Source: Sulfitobacter noctilucicola
Lineage (GTDB): Bacteria > Pseudomonadota > Alphaproteobacteria > Rhodobacterales > Rhodobacteraceae
NCBI RefSeq assembly: GCF_000622385.1
Contig: NZ_JASD01000008.1
Location: 496,001-560,000, forward strand
Length of the DNA: 64,000 bases
Direction: 5' to 3'
Of the stretch, positions 8,918 to 16,830 are shown in pieces (the first letter of the stretch is position 1; every line of letters starts with the position of its first letter). Position numbers and translations under genes: made by a program. Below the pieces are notes generated by a model. The model saw only the letters and a list, made by a program, of their open reading frames with translations, searched no databases and was not told the origin of the DNA.

Positions 8918-9760
8918 ATGTCCGACACAGATACGCCGCGCATCGCGTTTCAGGGCGCTTTGGGAGCCTATAGTCACGAGGCTTGCCTGCAAGCGCGACC
9001 CGATATGATTCCCGTCCCTTGCACGACATTTGAAGGTGTGATCCGCGCCGTGCGGGAAGGTCGCGCCGATCTGGCAATGCTGCCGGTCGAGAACACGACT
9101 TACGGCCGTGTGGCAGACATCCACCGCTTGCTGCCGGAGAGCGGCTTGCACATCGTCGCCGAAGCATTCGTTCGCGTGCGCATTGCCTTGATGGCGCGCC
9201 CCGGTGTGGCACTGAAGGACGTAAAACACGTTCGCGCGCACATGGTCCTGCTGCCACAGGCACGCAGCTATCTGGATACGAAAGGGATCACTTTTGAAGC
9301 CGCGGCAGACAGTGCCGGTGCCGCAGAAGAACTGGCCCTGAACGACGGGTCAACAGAAGGTGTGCTGGCAAGCGAGGTCGCCGCTGACATTCACGGGTTG
9401 GAGGTGCTGGCCCGTGACATCGAAGACCTGGACCATAACACGACCCGCTTTCTGTTGATGGCCCCGAAGATCGACCTGACCCGTCGGGGGGACAAAATGT
9501 TGACCACGTTTGTCTTTGAGGTCCGCAACATCCCCGCGGCGCTTTATAAGGCAATGGGTGGCTTTGCCACCAACGGCGTCAACATGACCAAGCTGGAAAG
9601 CTATATGGTCGGCGGCTCATTTACCGCGACGCAGTTCTATGCGGACATCGAAGGGCATCCGGAAGACGAGAACGTCAAACGCGCGCTGGACGAGTTGGGT
9701 TATTTCACGAACATGCTGGATATACTGGGCGTGTATCCCGCGCACCCTGGTCGGGGCTGA
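8918..9760 (+). CDS. pheA: Prephenate dehydratase
   Basis: A 280-residue enzyme turning prephenate into phenylpyruvate for phenylalanine synthesis. The catalytic domain shows IAFQGALGAYSHEAC, the DLAMLPVENTTYGRV motif and the T-R-F triad in LDHNTTRFLLM. The C-terminal ACT domain has PAALYKAMGGFATNGVNM and KLESYM, the phenylalanine feedback site. It lacks a chorismate mutase domain, as is usual in alphaproteobacteria. AAGGA stands eight bases before the ATG at 8918. It is divergent from the cytochrome c gene and followed by a terminator. Confidence 0.95.
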   Translation: MSDTDTPRIAFQGALGAYSHEACLQARPDMIPVPCTTFEGVIRAVREGRADLAMLPVENTTYGRVADIHRLLPESGLHIVAEAFVRVRIALMARPGVALKDVKHVRAHMVLLPQARSYLDTKGITFEAAADSAGAAEELALNDGSTEGVLASEVAADIHGLEVLARDIEDLDHNTTRFLLMAPKIDLTRRGDKMLTTFVFEVRNIPAALYKAMGGFATNGVNMTKLESYMVGGSFTATQFYADIEGHPEDENVKRALDELGYFTNMLDILGVYPAHPGRG

Positions 9761-9797
9761 CACGGCCCAATTCCAACAGGCCTTTCTGAAAAGAGAA

Positions 9798-9835
9798 AAA
9801 GACCCGTCGCCGAGGTAGCAACGGGTCTTTCTTTT
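9798..9835 (+). terminator. Rho-independent terminator after pheA
   Basis: AAAGACCCGT and ACGGGTCTTT form a ten-base stem with an eleven-base loop, followed by CTTTT. It starts about 38 bases after the pheA stop. The symmetry lets it also terminate the opposing DUF995 transcript. Confidence 0.85.
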
Positions 9836-9838
9836 GCC

Positions 9839-9888
9839 GGGAAAGTTGCCCAACACATCCAATACGTGTTCTGGGAGGCAACCTTCCT
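9839..9888. repeat. Long imperfect hairpin between convergent genes
   Basis: GGAAAGTTGCC (9840-9850) pairs with GGCAACCTTCC (9877-9887) with one mismatch, and inside it AACAC (9852-9856) pairs with GTGTT (9866-9870). The result is an interrupted stem of about 15 base pairs with a nine-base apical loop. It follows the pheA terminator directly and is not needed for termination. No coding frame of note covers it. Confidence 0.5.
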
Positions 9889-9935
9889 CACGCAAGCAGG
9901 ACGCCTAATGATCGCCCTGATCCTAATTCATACTG

Positions 9936-10436
9936 TCAAACGCCAAGCTTCTTTCTCAACCGTGTGACCTTAGACTTAAGCTTGAAGCCCTTGGCTGCGC
10001 CTTTGTCGTCTTTGACCGCCTGTAAACGCCACCAGTCACCATCGTCGTTCCAGCTCCGCCAGATTTGGCCGTCTGCATCCGTGATGTGCGCTATGCATTC
10101 CCGGTCGTCGTTCGGTTTTGATCCAACACCGTCACCTTGTTGCCAGTAATGAACAAGATCAATGCACAGGACGCCGCGCTTTACAGACCATTTTCCGACG
10201 CTCACGGATTCACTTTTCCTCTTGCAATAGGCTTGCGCCTCCCAGCCGCCGCCAAGGTATACACCGCCCGGCTTGCAGGATTTCCAGAGGCGGCTAGTGC
10301 CCGCATAGAAATTCGCAACCGTCTGACTATCTGTAGCCTTGGTGTTTTTCGGTTTCGGATCTGCGTGAAGCGTTGTTGCACCGAACGTCGTCGCGGCCAC
10401 AAATCCGACCAGATAAATTGATTTTCTGAAATACAT
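9936..10436 (-). CDS. DUF995 domain protein, exported
   Basis: A 166-residue protein with a signal peptide, MYFRKSIYLVGFVAATTF to the LHA cleavage region. The mature part has FYAGTSRLWKSCKPGGVYLG, a central GKWSVKRGVLCIDLVHYW and paired cysteines, the pattern of DUF995, a small beta-rich periplasmic family of unknown role common in Rhizobiales and Rhodobacterales. ATG at 10436 has GAGGG nine bases upstream; a TTG six codons earlier is less likely. It converges on pheA and stands alone. Confidence 0.8.
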   Translation of the reverse strand: MYFRKSIYLVGFVAATTFGATTLHADPKPKNTKATDSQTVANFYAGTSRLWKSCKPGGVYLGGGWEAQAYCKRKSESVSVGKWSVKRGVLCIDLVHYWQQGDGVGSKPNDDRECIAHITDADGQIWRSWNDDGDWWRLQAVKDDKGAAKGFKLKSKVTRLRKKLGV

Positions 10437-10557
10437 GACCGAAGTCCCTCGCAAGTTTTCGCTGAAACGCTCCTTAGTCGGGGCATTAGCAGCTGTCTGA
10501 ACAGCACCACATCATGCGATCCGGCCGCATGAGACAAGCTATCGAATCCGATACGGT

Positions 10558-11307
10558 TTAGGGTGTGATCAAGCCCTGCTTGACTGCGATGGCGATTGCC
10601 TGTTCGCGCGTCGATGCCTGCAACTTGCTGCGGATGACTGTGAGATGCTTGCGCACCGTGACCTCTGCGATCTGCGCCTTGAATGCGATCTGATCATTCC
10701 TTAGCCCCCGCGCCAACAGGCTGAGAATATCGCGTTCCCTTGGGGTGAGCGGAGCAGTCCCGACGTTCAGGAACCCCTTCTTGGACAAATCCCCTGGAAC
10801 CGACATATGTGAAGCAAAAATTGCGTGGATGATCCGCAATCGGTCCAACCCGATCCGGATTTCCACATCAGCAAGGCGGTCGGACGCGCAATAGACGATC
10901 ATCGCACGGGCATCATTCGTCGGACTGCTCCATGCGGTCGCAAACAGCGAGCCGTATCCGTACGCCTTAAGATCGTGATTAAGACGATATGCAGGATCGG
11001 ACGGGTCAAGTGTACCACAATCCACCATTACCTCCGGCTCACCCGCCAATAACGAGTGAACAAATGGGTCGATTGCGGAATAGCCCGCCTCTTCGTACCG
11101 GCCGAGCCATTCGTCGCTCATTGATGATCTGGCCCACGCTATGCCGCCGCCATTTCCCAATGTCACCGCAACATTCAGCGCCGTGCCACCTAACTCATCA
11201 TTGATCGTATTTGCGGTTTCCCAAATGCGTTCGGCATCGTCATACTGCTGAAGTCTTTTCGAAATGACTGTGACGAATTCGACAAAGTTCTCTGAGGTTA
11301 GGTTCAT
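10558..11307 (-). CDS. LuxR family regulator with autoinducer-binding domain (solo)
   Basis: The product of about 249 residues has an N-terminal autoinducer-binding domain and a C-terminal LuxR helix-turn-helix (LTPRERDILSLLARGL, then EVTVRKHLTVIRSKL). The binding pocket retains W-x3-Y and D-P of the TraR pattern (EWLGRYEEAGYSAIDPFV), but the usual later tryptophan before the core is not seen (EPEVMVDCG). No luxI-type synthase lies in the window, so it is a solo here. The ATG at 11307 was preferred to a GTG at 11346 because GGACGG precedes it. It may sense foreign or non-homoserine-lactone signals. Confidence 0.85.
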   Translation of the reverse strand: MNLTSENFVEFVTVISKRLQQYDDAERIWETANTINDELGGTALNVAVTLGNGGGIAWARSSMSDEWLGRYEEAGYSAIDPFVHSLLAGEPEVMVDCGTLDPSDPAYRLNHDLKAYGYGSLFATAWSSPTNDARAMIVYCASDRLADVEIRIGLDRLRIIHAIFASHMSVPGDLSKKGFLNVGTAPLTPRERDILSLLARGLRNDQIAFKAQIAEVTVRKHLTVIRSKLQASTREQAIAIAVKQGLITP

Positions 11308-11374
11308 ACCGTCCAATAATTTCTGCGCAAAACCGGCTGGGTCCACGCATCATATCGGGATCACAAACTTAAGG

Positions 11375-11391
11375 ATACAGTAAGAGTGTAT
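11375..11391. promoter_or_regulatory. Inverted repeat upstream of the luxR-type gene
   Basis: ATACA and TGTAT are separated by seven bases, about 70 bases before the luxR ATG. The arms are only five bases long, so this is a weak candidate operator. It does not match the classical 20-base lux box. Confidence 0.2.
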
Positions 11392-11424
11392 TTGCCGTTC
11401 TTTATGCAGACCGGTTAAAGCGCA

Positions 11425-11892
11425 TCAGGCTTGTCGGGAATAACGGTCTTCCATGCCTTTCGCGTATTCAGCGATCCGCAGCTTGAATTTCTTGGTCAAA
11501 GAGTTCTTTGCGAGTTTCAGCGACTGGACAAGCAAACGCGTGCTCAACGTCAGTGGTTTGATTTCCAGTTCCACCCGCACCCGCGTCCGGCTGCGCGAAA
11601 GGCCAATCAGTTCAAAACTTGTAGTGCCCAACATACCCGGTGATGTACTCTCGAGTACGATCTCGTTCGGACGGTCAAAGGTCACCATCTCGAGTTCCAT
11701 TTCACGTCTCTTGCCGCGTAGATCAAAACGCGCCTGCCACGTCATACCAACGCCGGGTTTCGGCAGGCGATCGACGCGCTGCACCTCTGCACCGCGACGC
11801 ATCGCAGAGCGTTCAAACCCTTCAAAATCACATAACATCTCGAACACCGCGTCGATTGGTGCTTCTATGTCTTCGTTGGTCGAAAACTTCAT
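11425..11892 (-). CDS. SRPBCC (START-like) family protein
   Basis: A 155-residue protein beginning MKFSTNEDIEAPIDAVFEML, the usual opening of the polyketide-cyclase/SRPBCC fold, where a beta strand and two short helices lead to a hydrophobic ligand cavity. The C-terminal helix is long and basic (LKLAKNSLTKKFKLRIAEYA). Members bind lipids, aromatic ligands or act as accessory proteins; nothing in the sequence gives the ligand. It is upstream of luxR on the same strand and has a CtrA-like site before its start. Confidence 0.8.
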   Translation of the reverse strand: MKFSTNEDIEAPIDAVFEMLCDFEGFERSAMRRGAEVQRVDRLPKPGVGMTWQARFDLRGKRREMELEMVTFDRPNEIVLESTSPGMLGTTSFELIGLSRSRTRVRVELEIKPLTLSTRLLVQSLKLAKNSLTKKFKLRIAEYAKGMEDRYSRQA

Positions 11893-11928
11893 CTTTTTGC
11901 CTTGCTGCCCTCAGTCCACTTATCTGCG

Positions 11929-11943
11929 TTAACCTTTAATTAA
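11929..11943. promoter_or_regulatory. CtrA-like binding site upstream of the SRPBCC gene
   Basis: TTAACCTTTAATTAA is an exact TTAA-N7-TTAA, followed by CC, matching the CtrA consensus of alphaproteobacteria. It sits 37-51 bases before the SRPBCC ATG and just after the nudC stop. In Rhodobacterales CtrA controls motility, gene-transfer-agent and some signalling genes. Match by sequence only. Confidence 0.45.
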
Positions 11944-11955
11944 CCAATTCTCGCG

Positions 11956-12924
11956 TCATTCCAACGTATCTGCAAGCCAATTTTCTAGTAAAAAGTGTGC
12001 AATTGCCCCTTTGCGTGCAGGTAGTATTGACACATGATTACCGGCAAACACCTCCATCATTTCCTCTCTGGTGACCCACTGTGCATCTTCGATTTCGACC
12101 GGATCGATAGAAATATCAGTACTTGTCGCTTCACCCTGACAGCCAAACATTAACGAAGCGGGAAAGGGCCATGGCTGACTAGCGAGATAGTTAACCGCGC
12201 CCACGCGCACGCCCGCTTCTTCAAAAACCTCACGGCGTACCGCGGCCTCAAGTGTCTCTCCGGGCTCAACAAATCCAGCCAGCAGCGAGTACATACCTTG
12301 CGGCCAGCCGGGCGAACGTCCCATTAGGACAGAGTTGCCATGTGTGATCAGCATGATCACCACCGGATCGGTACGCGGGAAATGGCTGGCGCGGCATGTA
12401 GGGCAACTGCGTTGCCATCCGGCCTGCGTCACGATTGTGGGTGCCCCGCATTTGGCGCAGTACCCGTGGATATCGTGCCAGCCGATAATTGCTTTTCCCG
12501 TCGCGGCAAGTTCTGCATCACGTGGAGTCAGCCAAGTCATAACACGGCGCAATTCGGCGAAAACCATCTCTTCAGATAGTGCCGGATGCCGCTGTTCACT
12601 TGGATCAAGGAAGCTTCCCATGCCTTCTTCGTCCAGACCGTCGGGTGCCCATTTGGACAGATCAAAGGCAAACACAGCCGCGCCATCTTCGCGTCCCAAC
12701 AATATCGGGTCCGCCTCTGCATCGGCCAGCACCGGGTGGTCCAACGACAAACGCACTAAAGACGCCGGTCGCTGTGGCGAGATCAGCGGCTTGCCCCGCC
12801 AGAAAATGACAGCCTTCGTGTCGCCGGCACGGAGCATGAATTTGATGACATCGGGATTACTGCGTACTTCACCGGCCCGGTCGAGCGCTGATCCACCAAA
12901 TGTTACTTCTTCCGCATGCCGCAT
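11956..12924 (-). CDS. nudC: NADH pyrophosphatase (NAD(+) diphosphatase)
   Basis: A 322-residue enzyme with the complete NudC layout: a variable N-terminal domain, the zinc ribbon C-A-K-C ... C-P-T-C, the ribbon-to-Nudix linker HFPRTDPVVIMLI, the Nudix box GFVEPGETLEAAVRREVFEE with A-G-V, and the NADH-specific S-Q-P-W-P-F-P-x-S motif. It cleaves NAD(H) to NMN(H) and AMP and can decap NAD-linked RNA in other bacteria. ATG at 12924 has AAGGA six bases upstream, better than a start 20 codons earlier. Confidence 0.93.
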   Translation of the reverse strand: MRHAEEVTFGGSALDRAGEVRSNPDVIKFMLRAGDTKAVIFWRGKPLISPQRPASLVRLSLDHPVLADAEADPILLGREDGAAVFAFDLSKWAPDGLDEEGMGSFLDPSEQRHPALSEEMVFAELRRVMTWLTPRDAELAATGKAIIGWHDIHGYCAKCGAPTIVTQAGWQRSCPTCRASHFPRTDPVVIMLITHGNSVLMGRSPGWPQGMYSLLAGFVEPGETLEAAVRREVFEEAGVRVGAVNYLASQPWPFPASLMFGCQGEATSTDISIDPVEIEDAQWVTREEMMEVFAGNHVSILPARKGAIAHFLLENWLADTLE

Positions 12925-13060
12925 GTGCTGTCCTTCGAATTCAAGCTGTTCGCCCTTTCTGTTGCATCTTTGGCGGAGGCACAATGCGGGCTGGTGAAGC
13001 TCTTGATCTATTCAGGTTGTTCTGGTGTTATATTAAACAATCAAAGGTTGAGCGACTCAG

Positions 13061-14938
13061 ATGAAAGACGATCATCGGCATCCTGATAGACTAACCCGTC
13101 AGGTCCTGACCGGGACAGCGTCACACGGGTCCCGAACGTTTTTGAACTTAAGAGTCTTGGCGACCACTGATGTGCATATGCAATTTCTAGGCCACAATTA
13201 TGTCCGCGACAAACCGCTGCGCCATCATGGTTTGGCCGGGCTGGCCACGTTGATTGCGGAAGCGCGTGCCGAAGCCGCAGCGGATGGCTCAACGTGTCTA
13301 TTGTTAGACAACGGCGATCTTATACAAGGTGCGGCCATCGGTGACACCTGCGCGCGCCTTCCTGTTACGGCCCGCCATCCTGTGGTCCGCTGCCTTGAGG
13401 AAATGAACTACGATGCCATTGGTCTGGGAAATCATGACCTTGATCATGGCCTCGACTATCCCATCGCGATTGCTGCGCAGACGAAGGTGCCTGTCATTGC
13501 CACCAATCTTGAACTGTTCAGGCAGGGACCCTTCGTGCGCGAAGTCATTTTGCCCTGCCTCCTGTCTGTTACGGATCATGGCCTGCCCCAAACCCTGCAG
13601 ATCGGGGTTTTGTCTGTTTTGCCGGACCGGACAGCACAATGGAATAAAGCCTCCCTTGCGGGAACGGGGCAAGTGCATCCGCCGAGAAGAGCATTGGAGC
13701 AGGCTGTCACGCGCGTGCGCGGCAAAGGTGCCGATATCGTCATCCTGCTGGCACATCTCGGAGTGGGCGATATCAAACCCAAGAACGCGCTTGCGGACGA
13801 TGCGCTCGATCTGGCCCGTGTGGAGGGTGTGGATGCGATCATCGCGGGCCATACCCACAGGCGTCTTCCGGGATTTGATCACGCCGGAATGCGGGACGTT
13901 GACGAGGTCCGCGGCACCCTTGCATGCCGTCCTGCCGCAATGCCCGGTTTCGATGCCTCCGATCTGGCAGTTCTCGATCTGCATCTGCGGTGCTTGCCGG
14001 ATGGAAAATGGCGGATAGAACAGTTCGAAAATGAGCTGCGGCCCAATTCGGCTAACGTCCTTCCCGATCCTGCTATCGCTGAAATTTGCGCTCCTGCACA
14101 TACGCGTACCCGCAACGAGCTTGAAACGGAGATCGGACACACCCCCGTACCGCTGCATAATTTCTTTAGCCTGGCCGCTCCAACAAATACGACGATCTTA
14201 TTGGCCCGCGCCAAAGCACAGGTCGTGCGCGCGGCCCTTCAAGGTACGCCCGAAGGCAATCTGCCGCTTCTTGCCGCCACCGCCGCGCATACCGCCGGAG
14301 GACGCGCGGGACCTGACCACTTTTTGCACATTCCCAAAGGTCCAGTCATGCGGCGGCATCTGACCGGTCTCAGCCCCTTCGCCAACGAAATCTGCGCATT
14401 GCACCTTACCGGCGTTGAGCTCCGGGAATGGCTTGAGCACAGCCTGAGTGTTTATCACCGGCTGGACCCGAAAGCGGACAAGCAATCCCTGATCTGCGAA
14501 GATCGCCCGACATTTGAGTTCGATACGATTTTCGGGCTGACCTATTCTGTTGATCCCACGCGCATGGACGGGCACCGGCTGACGTCATTGAAATACGCAA
14601 ACACAACTGTCACGGACCGGCAGGACTTCATTCTCGCGACCAATCTTTTTCGTGCGTCGGGGGGCGGAGGGGGCCAGCATTTTCAAGACAGCGCTATCGT
14701 GCATCACGCCAAAATGCTGGTGTCAGATGCGCTTGAGGACCTTCTGAAGCAACCGCACCAAACCGAAACACCGTTTGCAGACACAGCACCCTGGCAGTTC
14801 GATGTGCCTCAGGAAACGCGTGCGGTGCTTCGTACATCGCCCGAAGCATTGCCCTATCTCAATGAAATTGCATGTCTTGCGCCGAGATTTTTAAACATCG
14901 ACGCGGAGGGTTTCGCCGCTATCCAGTTGACCTTGTGA
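13061..14938 (+). CDS. 2',3'-cyclic-nucleotide 2'-phosphodiesterase/3'-nucleotidase-like enzyme without signal peptide
   Basis: A 625-residue enzyme with a calcineurin-like metallophosphatase domain (TTDVHMQF, DNGDLIQG, GLGNHDLDHG, LLAHLGVGD, AGHTHRRLPG, all metal ligands present) and a C-terminal 5'-nucleotidase substrate domain with FRASGGGGG. The order and length fit CpdB, a periplasmic nucleotide scavenger. The N terminus, MKDDHRHPDRLTRQVLTG, has no hydrophobic core, so export is not evident here. It is not part of an obvious operon; the SRP RNA promoter begins four bases after its stop. Confidence 0.85.
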   Translation: MKDDHRHPDRLTRQVLTGTASHGSRTFLNLRVLATTDVHMQFLGHNYVRDKPLRHHGLAGLATLIAEARAEAAADGSTCLLLDNGDLIQGAAIGDTCARLPVTARHPVVRCLEEMNYDAIGLGNHDLDHGLDYPIAIAAQTKVPVIATNLELFRQGPFVREVILPCLLSVTDHGLPQTLQIGVLSVLPDRTAQWNKASLAGTGQVHPPRRALEQAVTRVRGKGADIVILLAHLGVGDIKPKNALADDALDLARVEGVDAIIAGHTHRRLPGFDHAGMRDVDEVRGTLACRPAAMPGFDASDLAVLDLHLRCLPDGKWRIEQFENELRPNSANVLPDPAIAEICAPAHTRTRNELETEIGHTPVPLHNFFSLAAPTNTTILLARAKAQVVRAALQGTPEGNLPLLAATAAHTAGGRAGPDHFLHIPKGPVMRRHLTGLSPFANEICALHLTGVELREWLEHSLSVYHRLDPKADKQSLICEDRPTFEFDTIFGLTYSVDPTRMDGHRLTSLKYANTTVTDRQDFILATNLFRASGGGGGQHFQDSAIVHHAKMLVSDALEDLLKQPHQTETPFADTAPWQFDVPQETRAVLRTSPEALPYLNEIACLAPRFLNIDAEGFAAIQLTL

Positions 14939-14941
14939 GAC

Positions 14942-14970
14942 TTGCACTCTGCGCGCTCCCATCCTATATC
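14942..14970 (+). promoter_or_regulatory. Promoter of the SRP RNA gene
   Basis: A -35-like TTGCAC at 14942-14947 and a -10-like TATATC at 14965-14970 are separated by exactly 17 bases. Transcription would start seven or eight bases later, at the first base of the SRP RNA stem at 14978. Confidence 0.6.
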
Positions 14971-14977
14971 GACGATT

Positions 14978-15070
14978 GAGAGGTTGGTGCGGGCAGGCGC
15001 CTCGCCAACCCGGTCAGATCCGGAAGGAAGCAGCCGTAACGAGTCCCGCTTGGGTCGTTATCAATCTCTC
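14978..15070 (+). ncRNA. ffs: Signal recognition particle RNA, small bacterial type
   Basis: The invariant apical domain GGTCAGATCCGGAAGGAAGC occurs at 15012-15031, followed by AGCC and an internal-loop partner. The ends GAGAGGTTG (14978-14986) and CAATCTCTC (15062-15070) pair over nine positions, closing a 93-base 4.5S-like hairpin. With Ffh the RNA targets ribosomes making membrane proteins to FtsY. A matching promoter stands directly upstream. Confidence 0.95.
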
Positions 15071-15142
15071 ACCATCGCGTCTTTGCGGACGGGCGCGAAC
15101 GCGGCTTTCGCTAAAGGCGCTGCCGAACTATCTCTCCCCTAA

Positions 15143-15493
15143 TTATAGATCGTCCCAAGAGCTCAACTTATTTCTGCTGCGCGACCGCCTGTAATAGATC
15201 GCCATGAGCACCCCGAAAAGCAGGCCTGCACAGACTGACGCCACGAGGGCCGCAACCAACCCGTGCCCCTGTGCCCGCCATGTCAGGAACCACATCAAAG
15301 GTCCCCAAACCGGACCGAACCAAAGAGCGTACCCAAGCACTACACGCCAGAAGGGCGCATAATGGGGCGGCTTCACAAGCCAGCCCATGCGCCGCTGTAG
15401 CCTCAGCAATGGCGGCCTGAAATTACTTTGGCGTATGCCTGTCTGAGCTAGCTCTGTCAGGGCAGCATCAAATTTGCGGTCGTGTTCGCTCAT
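15143..15493 (-). CDS. DUF6404 family small membrane protein
   Basis: A 116-residue protein with a soluble start (KFDAALTELAQTGI, then RPPLLRLQRRMGWLVKPPHY) and two membrane segments, YALWFGPVWGPLMWFLTW and VAALVASVCAGLLFGVLMAI. The pattern A-L-x-E-L-x-x-x-G-I, P-P-x-x-R-L-x-R-R-x-G and F-G-x-x-W-G is that of DUF6404. Function unknown. Its ATG overlaps the stop of the zinc-peptidase gene by four bases, so the two are translationally coupled. Confidence 0.75.
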   Translation of the reverse strand: MSEHDRKFDAALTELAQTGIRQSNFRPPLLRLQRRMGWLVKPPHYAPFWRVVLGYALWFGPVWGPLMWFLTWRAQGHGLVAALVASVCAGLLFGVLMAIYYRRSRSRNKLSSWDDL

Positions 15494-16332
15494 AGTTGCT
15501 GAGCTGCAAAAGTGTCACACTGGCCCACCGATCCCGTCTCGTAGCCACGTGCAAACCAGCTTGCCCGTTGTTCGGACGTACCGTGCGTGAATGTGTGCGG
15601 CTGGGGGACCCTGCCCGCCTGCCTTTGCAGGTGATCATCGCCGATTTTACGCGCAGCATTTAGTGCTTCTTGCAAATCACCGCGTTCCATCAGCCCCTGT
15701 ACATTCCGCGCCCAAACACCGGAAAGGCAATCAGCCATCAGTTCCAGCTTAACGGTCAGAAGATTGGCCTCGGTTTCCGTCGCCCTTTGGCGGGCAGCGT
15801 TCACTTTGGGCAGGATGTCGAGCTGATTCTGAACGTGGTGCGCGACCTCGTGGGCGATCACGTAAGCCGCGGCAAAGTCACCGCCTGCGCCCATGCGCTG
15901 GCTCAACATATCAAAAAAGCTCGTATCAAGATAAGCTTTGCTATCTGCCGGGCAGTAGAACGGTCCAGTCGCACCAGATGCTCCCCCACAGGGGCTTTGC
16001 GTGACACCGGAAAAGACGACCAACTGAGGTGGCACATATTCACGTCCAAGCTGATCGCGGAAGACCTGCGTCCAGACATCTTCGGTTGTGGCCAACACCC
16101 GCGCGGAAAATTCGGTAGCTTCGCTGCTGGCCTGGCTTGATGGCACACTTTGCTGCGTCTGACCTCCGCTTTGCAAAAGCGGGCTGACATCAATGCCCGT
16201 AAAGTATCCGATGGCCAGAACCGCCAGAACGCCAACCATGCCCAACCCGCCAGCCTTGCCGCCCATGCGGCGACCGCCGCTTCCGCCGCGCACTTCCACG
16301 TTCCGGCTGCGTCTAATTCCCTTAAGCCGCAT
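15490..16332 (-). CDS. Neutral zinc metallopeptidase, YpfJ family
   Basis: The 280-residue protein starts MRLKGIRRSRNVEVRGG, followed by a Gly-rich cytosolic segment and one transmembrane helix (GMVGVLAVLAIGYFTG). The periplasmic part holds the H-E-x-x-H site in AYVIAHEVAHHVQNQL, and QRATETEANLLTVKLELMAD supplies the third ligand region. Cysteines in SPCGGASG and GPFYCPAD fit the family. YpfJ-type proteins are predicted peptidases of unknown substrate. GGGGAGG precedes the ATG. Confidence 0.88.
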   Translation of the reverse strand: MRLKGIRRSRNVEVRGGSGGRRMGGKAGGLGMVGVLAVLAIGYFTGIDVSPLLQSGGQTQQSVPSSQASSEATEFSARVLATTEDVWTQVFRDQLGREYVPPQLVVFSGVTQSPCGGASGATGPFYCPADSKAYLDTSFFDMLSQRMGAGGDFAAAYVIAHEVAHHVQNQLDILPKVNAARQRATETEANLLTVKLELMADCLSGVWARNVQGLMERGDLQEALNAARKIGDDHLQRQAGRVPQPHTFTHGTSEQRASWFARGYETGSVGQCDTFAAQQL

Positions 16333-16396
16333 CGCAGCCTCCCCTTTTATTCATTGCCCTATTGTCAGCCGAACGCGCAAATCACACAATGGTTCA

Positions 16397-16759
16397 ATGA
16401 CAAATAACAATGAACTCGCCGAAAATCGCACCAATTGGGCTGAGGACCGTACCATTCTTGCAAATGAACGGACGTTCGCGGGCTGGATGAGAACCGGCAT
16501 GGCCTCTGTCGCGGTCGCTGTTGGCCTGCGTGCCGTCTTTGGCGAATTTGAGCCGACATGGGCCGCCAAAGCGGTTGCATCGATCTTTATCATTACGGCG
16601 GTTTATATTTTTTGGGCGGCACAAAGCTCCGCCTGCCAGACCCTGAGCCGCCTGAACGAAAACGAAGCCTACGCGCAGCCGCTTAAACGCATAAGAAGCC
16701 TCGCTTTGGTCTTTAGTTTCGGTGCTTTGTCGGTCGGTGCGATCCTCTGGGCGCTCTGA
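16397..16759 (+). CDS. DUF202 domain membrane protein
   Basis: A 120-residue protein with the DUF202 opening: LANERTFAGWMRTGMASVAV, in which the N-E-R-T-x-x-x-W-x-R-T motif leads into the first of three helices (VAVAVGLRAVFG, ASIFIITAVYIFWAA, LALVFSFGALSVGAILWAL). The family includes bacterial YidH-like proteins of unknown function. The ATG at 16397 gives the usual length; the frame stays open upstream, but that region opposes the YpfJ gene. Confidence 0.85.
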   Translation: MTNNNELAENRTNWAEDRTILANERTFAGWMRTGMASVAVAVGLRAVFGEFEPTWAAKAVASIFIITAVYIFWAAQSSACQTLSRLNENEAYAQPLKRIRSLALVFSFGALSVGAILWAL

Positions 16760-16830
16760 AGCGGTTTACCTGTCCACCTCAAGGGCATACCCTGCCCTCC
16801 TGATCCGAATCCCAGCTTCCCGGAGCCCCC

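Noticed and set aside
8793..9263. N-terminal extension of the cytochrome c frame to 322 residues
   Set aside because: The extra part overlaps pheA on the other strand, is rich in Arg and Cys without any domain, and the normal family start with its transmembrane helix is at 8792.
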